A stretch of 64,000 bases of DNA from Corynebacterium hylobatis (GTDB lineage: Bacteria > Actinomycetota > Actinomycetes > Mycobacteriales > Mycobacteriaceae), in contig NZ_RXHJ01000007.1 of the NCBI RefSeq assembly GCF_003955685.1, forward strand, positions 1 to 64,000, read 5' to 3'. A model generated the notes under the pieces. That model was not told the DNA's origin. It was given only the letters and a program-made list of their open reading frames with translations, and made no database searches. The translations under genes were made by a program, and so were the position numbers. Below, in pieces: positions 36,480-44,767 of the stretch; the first letter of the stretch is position 1; the number at the start of each line of letters is the position of its first letter.

Positions 36480-37238
36480 GTGAGTGCTGTTCGAAAGTCG
36501 GCGGACGTCCGTCCGACCTCGGTGCACGGCGCCACCGGGGGCACACCCCGGACAGTGAGGACACTGTCCATCGGTAAAGTCCTCGAGGCGCTGCGTGGCG
36601 AGTTCCCGGACGTGACCGTCTCCAAGATCCGGTTCCTCGAGTCCGAGGGGCTCATCACGCCCCAGCGCACCGCCTCCGGCTACCGTCGCTTCACCGGGGA
36701 CGATGTCAAGCGGCTGCGCTACATCCTGCTCACCCAGCGCGACAACTATCTGCCGCTCAAGGTGATCCGCGAGCAGCTGGACGCCATGGACTCCGGTTCC
36801 GTCACCGCGCTGCTCACCGCAGTCGAGGCCGAGCCGATCGTCTCGCCGGAGAGCTTCCGCGCGCCGGCGGCCACACGCCTGACGGACACGGATGTCGCCG
36901 CGCAGGCGGGCGCATCGGTCGACGATGTCCTCGTGCTTCTCGACGCCGGGCTGATCCGCCCCGACGACGCCGGCTTCTTCACCGCCGACGACGTCCGCAT
37001 CGTCACCACCGCCCAGGCGCTCAAGGGCTTCGGTTTCGACGAGCGCCACCTGCGGTCGCTGCGCAACACCGCCAGCCGGCAGGCCGACCTCATCGGTCAG
37101 GTCGCCGGGCCGGTCGCTCGCTCCAACGGTGACACCGCGCGTCAGCGTGCGCAGGAGATGGGGCAGCAGATGAGCGCGCTGGTGGTCTCCCTGCACGCGA
37201 GCCTGGTCAAGAACGCACTGCGGGATGAGCTGTCTTGA
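36480..37238 (+). CDS. ftsR: MerR-family regulator FtsR
   Basis: A 252-aa MerR-type regulator. The HTH is SIGKVLEALRGEFPDVTVSKIRFLE (about residues 25-49), followed by GLITPQRTASGYRRFTGDDVKRL. The C-terminal half is not metal-binding. In C. glutamicum the protein at this position activates ftsZ and was named FtsR (mycobacterial Rv1828). It starts with GTG 20 bases after odhI and overlaps the DUF151 gene by 4 bases. Confidence 0.92.
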   Translation: MSAVRKSADVRPTSVHGATGGTPRTVRTLSIGKVLEALRGEFPDVTVSKIRFLESEGLITPQRTASGYRRFTGDDVKRLRYILLTQRDNYLPLKVIREQLDAMDSGSVTALLTAVEAEPIVSPESFRAPAATRLTDTDVAAQAGASVDDVLVLLDAGLIRPDDAGFFTADDVRIVTTAQALKGFGFDERHLRSLRNTASRQADLIGQVAGPVARSNGDTARQRAQEMGQQMSALVVSLHASLVKNALRDELS

Positions 37239-37861
37239 CACTGATCCCCGTTGAATATCACGGTGTGCACACCGCCGGACCGGAGCAGTTCACCTGCGTG
37301 CTCCTGCGATGGGCAGAGCAGAACCGGATCCTCCCGATCTGGATGTCACCGCTGGCCGCCGCTGAACTGGACATCCGCCAGGGTGGGTACACCCCGCGCC
37401 GTCCCGGCACCATCGACCTGCTGCTCGACCTGCTCAACCGGAGCACCGGGGGAGTCACGGCCGTCAACATCATCAGCCACTATGAGGGCGTGTTCATCGC
37501 CTCACTCGTACTGGCTGACGGTGAGCAGCTCGACGCCCGCCCCTCCGACGCGCTGCTCATCGCCCGCGCCCTGGAACTGGAGATCCACGTGGAGGAGGAT
37601 GTGCTCAACCAGGCCTCCTTCTTCGTCTCCGATGATGTGCTGGAAGAATACTTCGGCCTGCGTTTCGATTCCGCACCCACCACCAGCGGCGAGGAACTCT
37701 CCGCCTCCGGGGATGCGGAGGCGGACGCCGATTTCGAACAGATGATGCGTTCACTCGGCATGTCAGAATCGGATTTCTTCGAAGGCAACGGCCCAGCTGA
37801 TGCTGGCCCCGAGTCCGATTCCGGGCCCGATGACGAGGAAGAAAACACCGAAAAGGACTGA
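37235..37861 (+). CDS. DUF151 bifunctional-nuclease family protein
   Basis: A 208-aa DUF151/BFN protein. The core (residues 1-140) begins LIPVEYHGVHTA, includes ILPIWMSPLAAAELDI and SDALLIARALELEIHVEEDVLNQA. The last ~55 residues are acidic and probably disordered (EADADFEQMMRSLGMSES). The start is TTG 37235 overlapping the ftsR stop, the only one that keeps the domain start. Homologues lie between the two MerR genes in Mycobacterium (Rv1829). The cellular role is unresolved. Confidence 0.9.
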   Translation: MTLIPVEYHGVHTAGPEQFTCVLLRWAEQNRILPIWMSPLAAAELDIRQGGYTPRRPGTIDLLLDLLNRSTGGVTAVNIISHYEGVFIASLVLADGEQLDARPSDALLIARALELEIHVEEDVLNQASFFVSDDVLEEYFGLRFDSAPTTSGEELSASGDAEADADFEQMMRSLGMSESDFFEGNGPADAGPESDSGPDDEEENTEKD

Positions 37862-37913
37862 CCCGGACACGGTTCATGTAGCTCATGTTTTCGGCGTGGC
37901 TTCGCGCTACCCC

Positions 37914-37942
37914 TTGACGTTCGTCTAACCTTGGATTTTAAT
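37914..37942 (+). promoter_or_regulatory. Consensus-like promoter of the second merR gene
   Basis: TTGACG (37914-37919) and TTTAAT (37937-37942) are separated by exactly 17 bases, a near-consensus sigma-A promoter in the 122-base gap before the gene at 37984. It would give a ~35-base leader carrying a GGGAG ribosome site. Confidence 0.7.
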
Positions 37943-37983
37943 GGCGCATAAGGTGCCTTTAAAAACCCCATGGGAGTAATTAC

Positions 37984-38529
37984 GTGAGCACGAACAATCA
38001 ACCCGTCCAGGAGTCCCTCTTCGACCTCGGTCCAGGGGAGGAGGTCGGCTACCGTGTGCCCATCGCATGCCAGGTCGCCGGCATCACCTACCGCCAGCTT
38101 GACTACTGGGCACGCACCAAACTGGTCGTGCCCTCCATCCGTGGTGCGCGCGGCTCCGGTTCGCAGCGCCTCTATTCCTTCCGCGACATCCTCGTGCTGA
38201 AGATCGTCAAGCGTCTGCTGGACACCGGCATCTCCCTGCAGAACATCCGCCTCGCCGTGGAGAAGCTCCGCGACCGCGGCGTCAACGACATCGCCGAGAT
38301 CACCCTGGTCTCCGACGGCACCACCGTCTACGAGTGCCGCTCCAACGATGAGGTCATCGATTTACTCGGCGGTGGTCAGGGTGTGTTCGGCATCGCCGTG
38401 CCGGGGATCATGAAGGAACTGACCGGAACCATCGCGGCCTTCCCCTCAGAGCGGGTGGAAGAGGTCACCGATCCCACCGTCATCGGGTTAGATGAACTGG
38501 CTGCCCGGCGCAGCCGCAAGAGCAGCTAG
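37984..38529 (+). CDS. MerR-family transcriptional regulator
   Basis: A 181-aa MerR-type regulator, counterpart of mycobacterial Rv1830. The HTH is CQVAGITYRQLDYWARTKLV (about residues 29-48), with PSIRGARGSGSQRLYSFRDIL as the wing. It lacks the Cys residues of metal sensors; the ligand is unknown. The start is GTG 37984, 6 bases after GGGAG. It has its own promoter but completes the odhI-ftsR-DUF151-merR cluster, and a strong terminator follows. Confidence 0.9.
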   Translation: MSTNNQPVQESLFDLGPGEEVGYRVPIACQVAGITYRQLDYWARTKLVVPSIRGARGSGSQRLYSFRDILVLKIVKRLLDTGISLQNIRLAVEKLRDRGVNDIAEITLVSDGTTVYECRSNDEVIDLLGGGQGVFGIAVPGIMKELTGTIAAFPSERVEEVTDPTVIGLDELAARRSRKSS

Positions 38530-38544
38530 CTCTCAGTTCCAGCG

Positions 38545-38606
38545 ACGCCGCCCACCTCCCCGCCCAGCTCACGTGCGGTCGGAGGTGGGCGGCGTACGTC
38601 TTTTTC
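38545..38606 (+). terminator. Rho-independent terminator after the merR gene
   Basis: ACGCCGCCCACCTCC (38545-38559) pairs perfectly with GGAGGTGGGCGGCGT (38581-38595), a 15-bp stem with a 21-base loop, followed by ACGTCTTTTT. It closes the odhI-merR cluster. Confidence 0.9.
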
Positions 38607-38804
38607 CAGGTAGGCACCAGGTCCGGGGGAGTTACGTACCGTGACTAAAAGGGTAGAAAATTTACAGAGTCACTGAGGCAGTCCGGAGATGACTGGTTCA
38701 TGCCCCTCAATGATTGGGCGGTGATTCCTCCCTGCAACCTCGAAGAGCTGCCCGGGACACGGGGCGCCGGAGGGGCGGCCAGCATCAGGAACTAGCCTGG
38801 ATCC
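38607..38804. other. Non-coding gap before the LLM monooxygenase gene
   Basis: No convincing ORF. GTGACT (38641-38646) and AGTCAC (38668-38673) form a short inverted repeat around an AT-rich core. A -10 element TAGCCT (38793-38798) ends 6 bases before the next ATG, pointing to a leaderless transcript. Confidence 0.5.
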
Positions 38805-39737
38805 ATGTCCCGAACACTCCCACTGTCCATCATCGACTTCGCCACGATCTACCCCGGGCAGAACGCCCACGAGGCGATCGCCACCTCGACGCGGCTGGCC
38901 CAGCGCGCGGAGGAGCTCGGCTTCTCCCGGGTCTGGTACGCGGAGCACCACAACTCCCCGGCCCGCGCCTCCTCGGTGCCCTCCCTGCTCATCGCGCACA
39001 TCGGCGCGCAGACCAACACCATCCGCCTGGGTTCCGGTGGGGTGATGCTGCCCAACCACGCGCCCTATTCCATTGCCGAACAGTACGGCACGCTTGCGGA
39101 GATGTACCCGGGACGCATCGACCTCGGACTGGGCCGGGCCCCGGGCACCGACGCCCAGACCGTCGGCCGTGCCCTACGACGCCCCTTCGACGCCTCCGAC
39201 CGGTTCCCCGAGGATGTCATCGAACTGGACCACTACCTCAAGGGCACCTCGCAGATCCCCGGGGTCCAGGCCATCCCGGGGGCAGGCACCAATGTGCCGC
39301 TCTACATCCTCGGTTCCTCCATGTACGGCGCATCGCTTGCCGCCCAGCTGGGACTGCCCTACGCCTTCGCCTCCCACTTCGCCCCCGACTACCTCGGAGC
39401 GGCGGTGTCCCATTACCGGGAGCACTTCCGGCCCTCCGCGGATCTGGCGGAACCTCATGTCCTGGCAGGTGTCAACATCATCGCCGCAGAGACAGAGCAG
39501 GCCGCGGCGGAGAAATTTGATCAGGTGCTGGCCAAGCGTGCCCAGCGCCACGGCCCCCGGGCCCGCCTCATGCTGCGTTTCGCCGGGGTGGGCACCGGCG
39601 AGCAGGCGGCGGAGTACCTGGAGAAGTTCGCGGTCTTGACGCAGGCGGATGAGCTGCTCATCAACTTCGAGGGTGCCACCCCTGAGCAGGCCCGGGAGTC
39701 GATGGACGTCTTCGCCCCGACCTGGCAGCTGGGCTGA
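38805..39737 (+). CDS. Luciferase-like (LLM class) flavin monooxygenase
   Basis: A 310-aa TIM-barrel flavin enzyme of the bacterial luciferase-like superfamily, subgroup MsnO8-like. Features: LSIIDFATIYPGQNAHEAI at the start, LGFSRVWYAEHHNSPARAS (the WYAEHH motif is typical), LGSGGVMLPNHAPYSIAEQYGTL and PGRIDLGLGRAPGTD. It uses FMNH2 and O2; the substrate is unknown. A -10 TAGCCT lies 6 bases before the ATG. Its stop is followed at once by the large palindrome. Confidence 0.9.
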   Translation: MSRTLPLSIIDFATIYPGQNAHEAIATSTRLAQRAEELGFSRVWYAEHHNSPARASSVPSLLIAHIGAQTNTIRLGSGGVMLPNHAPYSIAEQYGTLAEMYPGRIDLGLGRAPGTDAQTVGRALRRPFDASDRFPEDVIELDHYLKGTSQIPGVQAIPGAGTNVPLYILGSSMYGASLAAQLGLPYAFASHFAPDYLGAAVSHYREHFRPSADLAEPHVLAGVNIIAAETEQAAAEKFDQVLAKRAQRHGPRARLMLRFAGVGTGEQAAEYLEKFAVLTQADELLINFEGATPEQARESMDVFAPTWQLG

Positions 39738-39852
39738 TGATGTAGGTCTGGTCCGTTAGATCCTGTCACGTATCTCTCGAGTAGTGCCACCTGATCGGGG
39801 ACCGGTCACTTGAGGGATACGTGGTGAGAGCTAACGGACCAGACCTACATCA
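39738..39852. repeat. 115-bp near-perfect palindrome
   Basis: A 22-base arm (39738-39759, starting TGATGTAGGTCTGGTCCG) is exactly matched in inverse at 39831-39852. Inside, CACGTATCTCTCGAGT and the complement of CACTTGAGGGATACGTG continue the pairing with a few mismatches. It starts right after the LLM stop and ends 4 bases before the convergent vWA stop. It may be a bidirectional terminator, a MITE, or paired ends of a lost insertion sequence. Confidence 0.85.
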
Positions 39853-39856
39853 ACGC

Positions 39857-41257
39857 CTACAGTCCGGCTGCTGCCCGCAGCCCGGCATCAAGCTGGGCCG
39901 GGTCGGTGATGTGGGTGAGCGTGCTCTGCTCGGCAAGCACCCCGTCGACCCCGCCGCCACCGACGTGGACGGTCTCGATCCGGACGTCCGCATCACCGCG
40001 GGTCTGGTTGAGGGCATCGGTGAAGGCGGCGTCGTCCATGTCCTGTTCGGTGCCCGTGGTCACCAGCAGCACGCGGGTGGTCTCTCCGGTCTCCCGGGAC
40101 TTGTCGGCGGCGGTGGCCACGGCCGCGACCAGCGCGGAACGGGTCTGGGGGACCCCGCCGGTACCGAAGCGCAGGACCGCCTCGGCCGCGCGGTCGCCCT
40201 CGGAGAAGCCGATGTTGCGTCGCCAGCCCTGGGTCACGCCGGGGTTGATGGGGGAGGAGTAGTTCCACAGGGCGACCTGTCGGCCATCCCCGCCGAGGTC
40301 GAGGGCGATCTGGCGCAGGGAGTTCGCGGTCTCGGAGTAGATGGATCCGCCGCCGAAGTCCGTGGCGGTGCCGGCGGAGGTGTCCAGCAGCAGCAGTGTG
40401 TCGGCGGGCATGATCGCCTCCGGTTCCGGCGCTGTGGTCTCCTCCTCGGGGGCCTCCGGGGCGGGATCCCCGGTCACGGCCGCCCAGGCTGCGGTGCGGT
40501 CCGGCAGCTCGGCGGGGATCTGCTCGCTGACGTCGTGGAAGCGGGCGAATTCGGCCGCGGCACGGGCCTGCTCCTCGGTGATCCCGCCGGCGGGGTTGAG
40601 GACGTGGGCGAGGATGACCACCTCGGCGCCCTCGACATCGCGGGTGGTGCCCATGCCCTTGTGGATGCCGGCCGAGGGGCCCACGGCGAGGATCTCCGCC
40701 TGGTCCCGCAGTCCCGGGTCCCGGTCGCGGGCTAGCAGTGCGGGGGCCTGGTCACCGGCGAGTGCCACGGCCACGGCGACGGCCGTATCCGGGTCGGTGG
40801 ACACGGGGTAGGTCACGGCGGCCGGGTCGACGTCGTCAAGCTCGGCCTCGCCGTTGGTCCACAGCTGCCCGGTCCACACGTCGACGGGGACGACGGAGGA
40901 GACGGTGCGCTCGCCGAGCTGACTGTCCGCCTCCGGGTTGTCGTGGGTGATCAGGACGGCGGCGTCATCGACAGAGGAGACCCGCTCGGCGGTCACGCAG
41001 TGGTCACGGACAATGGGCTCAGTCGCGTTCCACTGGTTGATCAGCCCCTCATCCAGGCCGGGGGAGGCCTCGGCGACCGGCAGGATGAGTTCCCCCTGGA
41101 TGCACTCGGGTGTCTGGGCCTGTTCCGCGGTGGTGCCGCGGAAGCTGAACCACCACACGGTGGCGGCGATGAGGGCGAGAACCACCATGCCGGCGATGAT
41201 GACGTTGCCGGAGACGGCGAAGTTGTTCTTGCCACTGCGATGACGGGCCACAGGCAT
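39857..41257 (-). CDS. Membrane-anchored von Willebrand factor A-like protein
   Basis: A 466-aa protein with one N-terminal membrane helix (about residues 17-42, NVIIAGMVVLALIAATVWWF). A periplasmic-binding-protein-like region covers about 50-270 and a vWA domain about 285-466. The vWA metal site begins TLLLLDTSAGTATDFGG, where DxSxG appears as DTSAG. The rest of the domain has VALWNYSSPINPG and TRVLLVTTGTEQDMDD. It is exposed outside. Ligand and partners are unknown; similar actinobacterial proteins are annotated only as vWA or substrate-binding proteins. Confidence 0.82.
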   Translation of the reverse strand: MPVARHRSGKNNFAVSGNVIIAGMVVLALIAATVWWFSFRGTTAEQAQTPECIQGELILPVAEASPGLDEGLINQWNATEPIVRDHCVTAERVSSVDDAAVLITHDNPEADSQLGERTVSSVVPVDVWTGQLWTNGEAELDDVDPAAVTYPVSTDPDTAVAVAVALAGDQAPALLARDRDPGLRDQAEILAVGPSAGIHKGMGTTRDVEGAEVVILAHVLNPAGGITEEQARAAAEFARFHDVSEQIPAELPDRTAAWAAVTGDPAPEAPEEETTAPEPEAIMPADTLLLLDTSAGTATDFGGGSIYSETANSLRQIALDLGGDGRQVALWNYSSPINPGVTQGWRRNIGFSEGDRAAEAVLRFGTGGVPQTRSALVAAVATAADKSRETGETTRVLLVTTGTEQDMDDAAFTDALNQTRGDADVRIETVHVGGGGVDGVLAEQSTLTHITDPAQLDAGLRAAAGL

Positions 41258-41278
41258 GCCTTCCTGACGCGACGGATA

Positions 41279-42145
41279 CTAGCCCTGAAGTGTAGTGGTC
41301 TCCGCCTGGTCGATGAGGGAGACAAGCCGGTCACGCAGCGGTTTTCCACGTTCCGCGAGGTCGCGTTGGCGTTCGATGTACTCGGCCTTGCCCTCGGGGG
41401 TCTCGATGGCCACGACCCCGAAACCGTAGGCGCGGCAGTCGTAGGGGGAGGCCTCCATGTCGAGGACCCGGGCGTCGACGGCCAGTTCGAAGCAGTCGAG
41501 GAAGAGCTCACCGGGCACCAGGGGCCCGAGTTTGGCGGCCCATTTGTACAGGTCCATCGTGGCGTGCACGCAGCCGGCCTGGTCGTTGGCGGGTTGGTCC
41601 GCACGTTCCAGGACGGTGAGGTTGAGCGGTCGGGCAGCGGGGGTGAAGAAGCGGTAGGCGTCGAAGTGGGTGCACCGGATCCGGTGCTTCTCGACGACCG
41701 CGTCACTGCCCGCCGCACCCAGCCGCAGGGGCAGGTCGTGGCGCGGGTTGCCGGTGCGGTAGACCATGGCCCACTCGTGCAGGCCGAAGCAGTCGAAGTG
41801 CGCGGGGTTGAGGTTGGTGCGCACCAGCAGATCCCGGATGTAGGTCAGGGACTCGCCACGACGGGTCCAGAAGGCGGGCAGGTCGAGGGTGGTGCGGCCG
41901 TCGAGAAGCAGGTAGTCGCGCCACTGCGCCTGCGGGGCCTGCCCTTCCAGGTCGACGCCGACGCCGGGGTGCCAGCGGCGCAGCTGGGCGGCGCGCACGG
42001 GGTAGTACTCGAAGAGGAAGTCGTAGACCGGGTGCTTCTCATGGCGTTGCCGGCGGGCCAGGTGATCCCGGGTGAGATCGTCGGCGCGCTGCTGGTGGGC
42101 GGTGAGGCGGTGCTGCCAGGTGGCGGCGTCGAGAAGCTCAGGCAT
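41279..42145 (-). CDS. Actinobacterial protein usually labelled 3-methyladenine DNA glycosylase
   Basis: A 288-aa protein. ATG 42145 is the sensible start, giving MPELLDAATWQHRLTAHQ; a longer reading only adds out-of-frame sequence of the upstream CNNM gene. The stretch HPVYDFLFEYYPVRAAQLRRWHPGVG is well known from actinobacterial proteins often annotated as 3-methyladenine DNA glycosylase. I see no helix-hairpin-helix or catalytic Asp pattern that would prove that, so the label should be treated as doubtful. The start overlaps the CNNM stop by 8 bases, so it is in the same transcription unit. Confidence 0.8.
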   Translation of the reverse strand: MPELLDAATWQHRLTAHQQRADDLTRDHLARRQRHEKHPVYDFLFEYYPVRAAQLRRWHPGVGVDLEGQAPQAQWRDYLLLDGRTTLDLPAFWTRRGESLTYIRDLLVRTNLNPAHFDCFGLHEWAMVYRTGNPRHDLPLRLGAAGSDAVVEKHRIRCTHFDAYRFFTPAARPLNLTVLERADQPANDQAGCVHATMDLYKWAAKLGPLVPGELFLDCFELAVDARVLDMEASPYDCRAYGFGVVAIETPEGKAEYIERQRDLAERGKPLRDRLVSLIDQAETTTLQG

Positions 42146-43190
42146 CCTCGTGCGTCCAGTCGTTGACGGTGCCGACATACTCCTCGATGAGGTCCTCCAG
42201 GGTGAGCACGCCGATGAGCTCGCCGCGGTCACGGACCTGGGCCATGTGCGCGGACCGGCGGTGCAGCTTGCGCAGCGCCTCATCCATGGTGCCGGAACCG
42301 TCGACGATGGTCAGTGGACGCAGGTCGGTGCGCGGGATGTACTCCTGGCCGCTGGCGGTGGCCAGGCGGTCGAGGACGTCCTTGACGTGGATGTAGCCAA
42401 GGTAGGAACCGTCGGTGCCGGTGACCGGGAACCGGGAGAAACCCGTCTCCACGACCGCGGCCTCCAGATCCCCGAGCGTCGGGCCGCGGCGGCCGAAGTC
42501 CAGGGTGCGGACCTTACCCAGCGGGATCATGACCTCCTTGAGGGAACGTTTCTCCGAACGCAGGGCCTGGGACAGGCGCAGGGTCTCCTCGGCGTCTAAA
42601 AGCCCCTCCTCGCGGGATTCCTTGATCATGAAGGCCAGCTGCGCCTGGTCCACGGTCGAATCCAGCTCGTCCTTCTGCTCAATGCCGAAGGCCCGCAGCG
42701 TGATGCGCGCGATCCAGTTCATGAACTCGATGAGCGGGCGGGTGATCTTCACCCACCAGATCATCGCCGGGGTCAGCCACATCGCCAGGGTCTCGGGACC
42801 TGCGATGGCGATGTTCTTGGGCACCATCTCACCGAAGAGGATGTGCAGGAAGGTGATGAAGGCCAGGGCGATGATGAACGACAGGGGGTGCAGCAGATTC
42901 TCCGGCACGCCCAGGGCAGTGAAAGGGGCCTCGAGGAAATGGGCGATCGCCGGTTCCGCGACCTTGCCCAGGATCAGCGAGGCGATGGTGATGCCGAACT
43001 GCGCACCGGCCAGCATGATCGACAGGTGCTCGGTGGCGTAGAGGACCTTGCGGGCCCCCTTGCGGCCCTGCGCGATCAGCGACTCGATGCGGTCTTTGCG
43101 CGAGGAGATCAGCGCGAACTCGGCGGCCACGAAGAAGGCGTTGGCCGCCAGCAGCGCGACGACCATGACGGTGGTGGCGAAGACATTCAC
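42138..43190 (-). CDS. CNNM/CorC family membrane protein (DUF21-CBS), second of a pair
   Basis: A 350-aa protein with a DUF21 transmembrane domain (about residues 1-185, four helices: FATTVMVVALLAANAFFVAAE and so on) and a CBS-pair domain (about 205-335, with MIPLGKVRTLDFGRRGPTLG and TVVDGS-like TIVDGSGTMDEALRKL). CNNM/CorC proteins are linked to Mg or Co export and resistance; older labels are hemolysin-like. It lacks the C-terminal CorC domain of its neighbour. It overlaps the upstream paralogue by 4 bases. Confidence 0.88.
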   Translation of the reverse strand: MNVFATTVMVVALLAANAFFVAAEFALISSRKDRIESLIAQGRKGARKVLYATEHLSIMLAGAQFGITIASLILGKVAEPAIAHFLEAPFTALGVPENLLHPLSFIIALAFITFLHILFGEMVPKNIAIAGPETLAMWLTPAMIWWVKITRPLIEFMNWIARITLRAFGIEQKDELDSTVDQAQLAFMIKESREEGLLDAEETLRLSQALRSEKRSLKEVMIPLGKVRTLDFGRRGPTLGDLEAAVVETGFSRFPVTGTDGSYLGYIHVKDVLDRLATASGQEYIPRTDLRPLTIVDGSGTMDEALRKLHRRSAHMAQVRDRGELIGVLTLEDLIEEYVGTVNDWTHEDA

Positions 43191-44569
43191 GGCTGGTACT
43201 CCTGTGCTTCCTCATCGGTGACCGGGGTGAGGATCACCTTGTCCACCCGGCGGTCCTCCATGACGGTGACCCGGGCGATCCATCTGCCCGAAATGCCGGA
43301 CTCGAACTCGGCGTGGCCCGGACGGTCCGCCTCCGGGAGCAGGAGCACATCCTTGACGCTCGGGATCCGGCCGAGGGTGGTCATGATCAGCCCGCCGAGG
43401 GTCTCATAGGGACCGGAGGGGGCGGTATAACCCACGCGGGCGGTGAGTTCATCGATGCGCACCAGACCGGAGACCTCCCAGGAGGAGCCGAACTTCTGGA
43501 AGTCCTGCTCCGCGGTGGCGTCATCGTGTTCGTCGTAGACCTCACCGAGGATCTCCTCGACGACGTCCTCGATGGTCACCAGGCCAGCGGTACCGCCGTA
43601 CTCGTCGGCGACGAGCACCACCTGGGAACCGGCGGAACGCACCGTGCTCAGCACCGCATCCCCGTCGAGGGTGTCCGGCACGACCGGTACCTTCTTCGCC
43701 AGACGTCCCAGGGAGGTGGTGGAACGGGCCTCCCGGGGCACGGAGAAGGCGTCCTTGATGTGGACGACACCGATCGTCTCGTCCAGGTCCCCGCGCACCA
43801 CCGGGAACCGCGAATGGCCGGTCTCCAGGGCACGCGCAATGAGGTCATCGACGGTGTCGTCGGCCCCCAGATAGGAGATCGTGGCGCGCGGGGTCATGAA
43901 CTCATTGGCGGTGGCGTCACCGAACTGCAGGGAACGGTCGATGACCCGCGCGGTGTTGACATCCAGGCCGCCCTGCTCCGCGGAGCTGCGCACCAGGCTG
44001 CCCAGCTCCTGGCTGGAGCGGGCGGAGGCCAGCTCATCGGCCGGTTCGATGCCGAGCCTGCGGACGATGAAGTTCGCCGAACGGTTCATCGCGCGGATGA
44101 ACCACTTGAAGACCATGTTGAACACATGCACCGGGTGGACCACCACCCGCGCGGTCTGCAGCGGCATCGTGATGGCCATGTTCTTGGGCACCAGCTCACC
44201 GAAGACCATCGATAAAAACGTCGCGACGATCAGCGCCAGCACCAGGGCGACCGCCCCGGAAGCCTGCTCCGTCAGCCCGATCAGCTCCAGCAGCGGGGTG
44301 AAATAACCCGCCAGGATCGGCTCCGCGAGGAAACCGGTGGCCAGGGTGGTCACGGTGATACCCAGTTGGGCACCGGAGAGCACGAAGGAGAGATGCTGGT
44401 GGTCACGCTGCACCGCGAGGGCGCTGCGGTCACCCTTGTCGCGGACATGGTTGTCCACGGTGGAACGCTCCAGACCGGTGAGCGCGAACTCAATCGCGAC
44501 AAACAGCCCGGTGGAACCGGTGAGGGCGATGAAGCCGAGGAGGGAGAGGATGCTTAAGAATATGTCCAT
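43187..44569 (-). CDS. CNNM/CorC family membrane protein (DUF21-CBS-CorC), first of a pair
   Basis: A 460-aa protein: DUF21 membrane domain (about residues 1-190, MDIFLSILSLLGFIALTGSTGLFVAIEFALTGL), CBS pair (about 205-335, MTPRATISYLGADDT) and CorC domain (about 345-430, FQKFGSSWEVSGLVRIDEL). ATG 44569 is the natural start; a reading from 44719 adds only low-quality sequence. Together with the downstream copy it likely forms a divalent-cation (Mg-type) exporter; mycobacteria carry the same tandem pair (Rv1841c-Rv1842c) near gnd. Confidence 0.88.
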   Translation of the reverse strand: MDIFLSILSLLGFIALTGSTGLFVAIEFALTGLERSTVDNHVRDKGDRSALAVQRDHQHLSFVLSGAQLGITVTTLATGFLAEPILAGYFTPLLELIGLTEQASGAVALVLALIVATFLSMVFGELVPKNMAITMPLQTARVVVHPVHVFNMVFKWFIRAMNRSANFIVRRLGIEPADELASARSSQELGSLVRSSAEQGGLDVNTARVIDRSLQFGDATANEFMTPRATISYLGADDTVDDLIARALETGHSRFPVVRGDLDETIGVVHIKDAFSVPREARSTTSLGRLAKKVPVVPDTLDGDAVLSTVRSAGSQVVLVADEYGGTAGLVTIEDVVEEILGEVYDEHDDATAEQDFQKFGSSWEVSGLVRIDELTARVGYTAPSGPYETLGGLIMTTLGRIPSVKDVLLLPEADRPGHAEFESGISGRWIARVTVMEDRRVDKVILTPVTDEEAQEYQP

Positions 44570-44767
44570 GAGTGGCGCGGTGAGCTGTCTGGCCTTAAAG
44601 GGTGGGGACGGATACGGCGGAGGGGAATGGCCGGAAAAACCTCCGGCACGGCCGCGGTGATGGCGACCGTCCTGCCGCAGCAGCTGGCCCCGCGGCGAAG
44701 GCCGGGTACCGGACGGCACCCTGTACCAGTGATCTTAGACAAGATCGCGCCGCGCCAGGGAGCCGAC

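Noticed and set aside
41279-42145. Confident DNA glycosylase call
   Set aside because: The common annotation was recalled, but no helix-hairpin-helix or catalytic residue pattern could be seen, so only the family label is noted.
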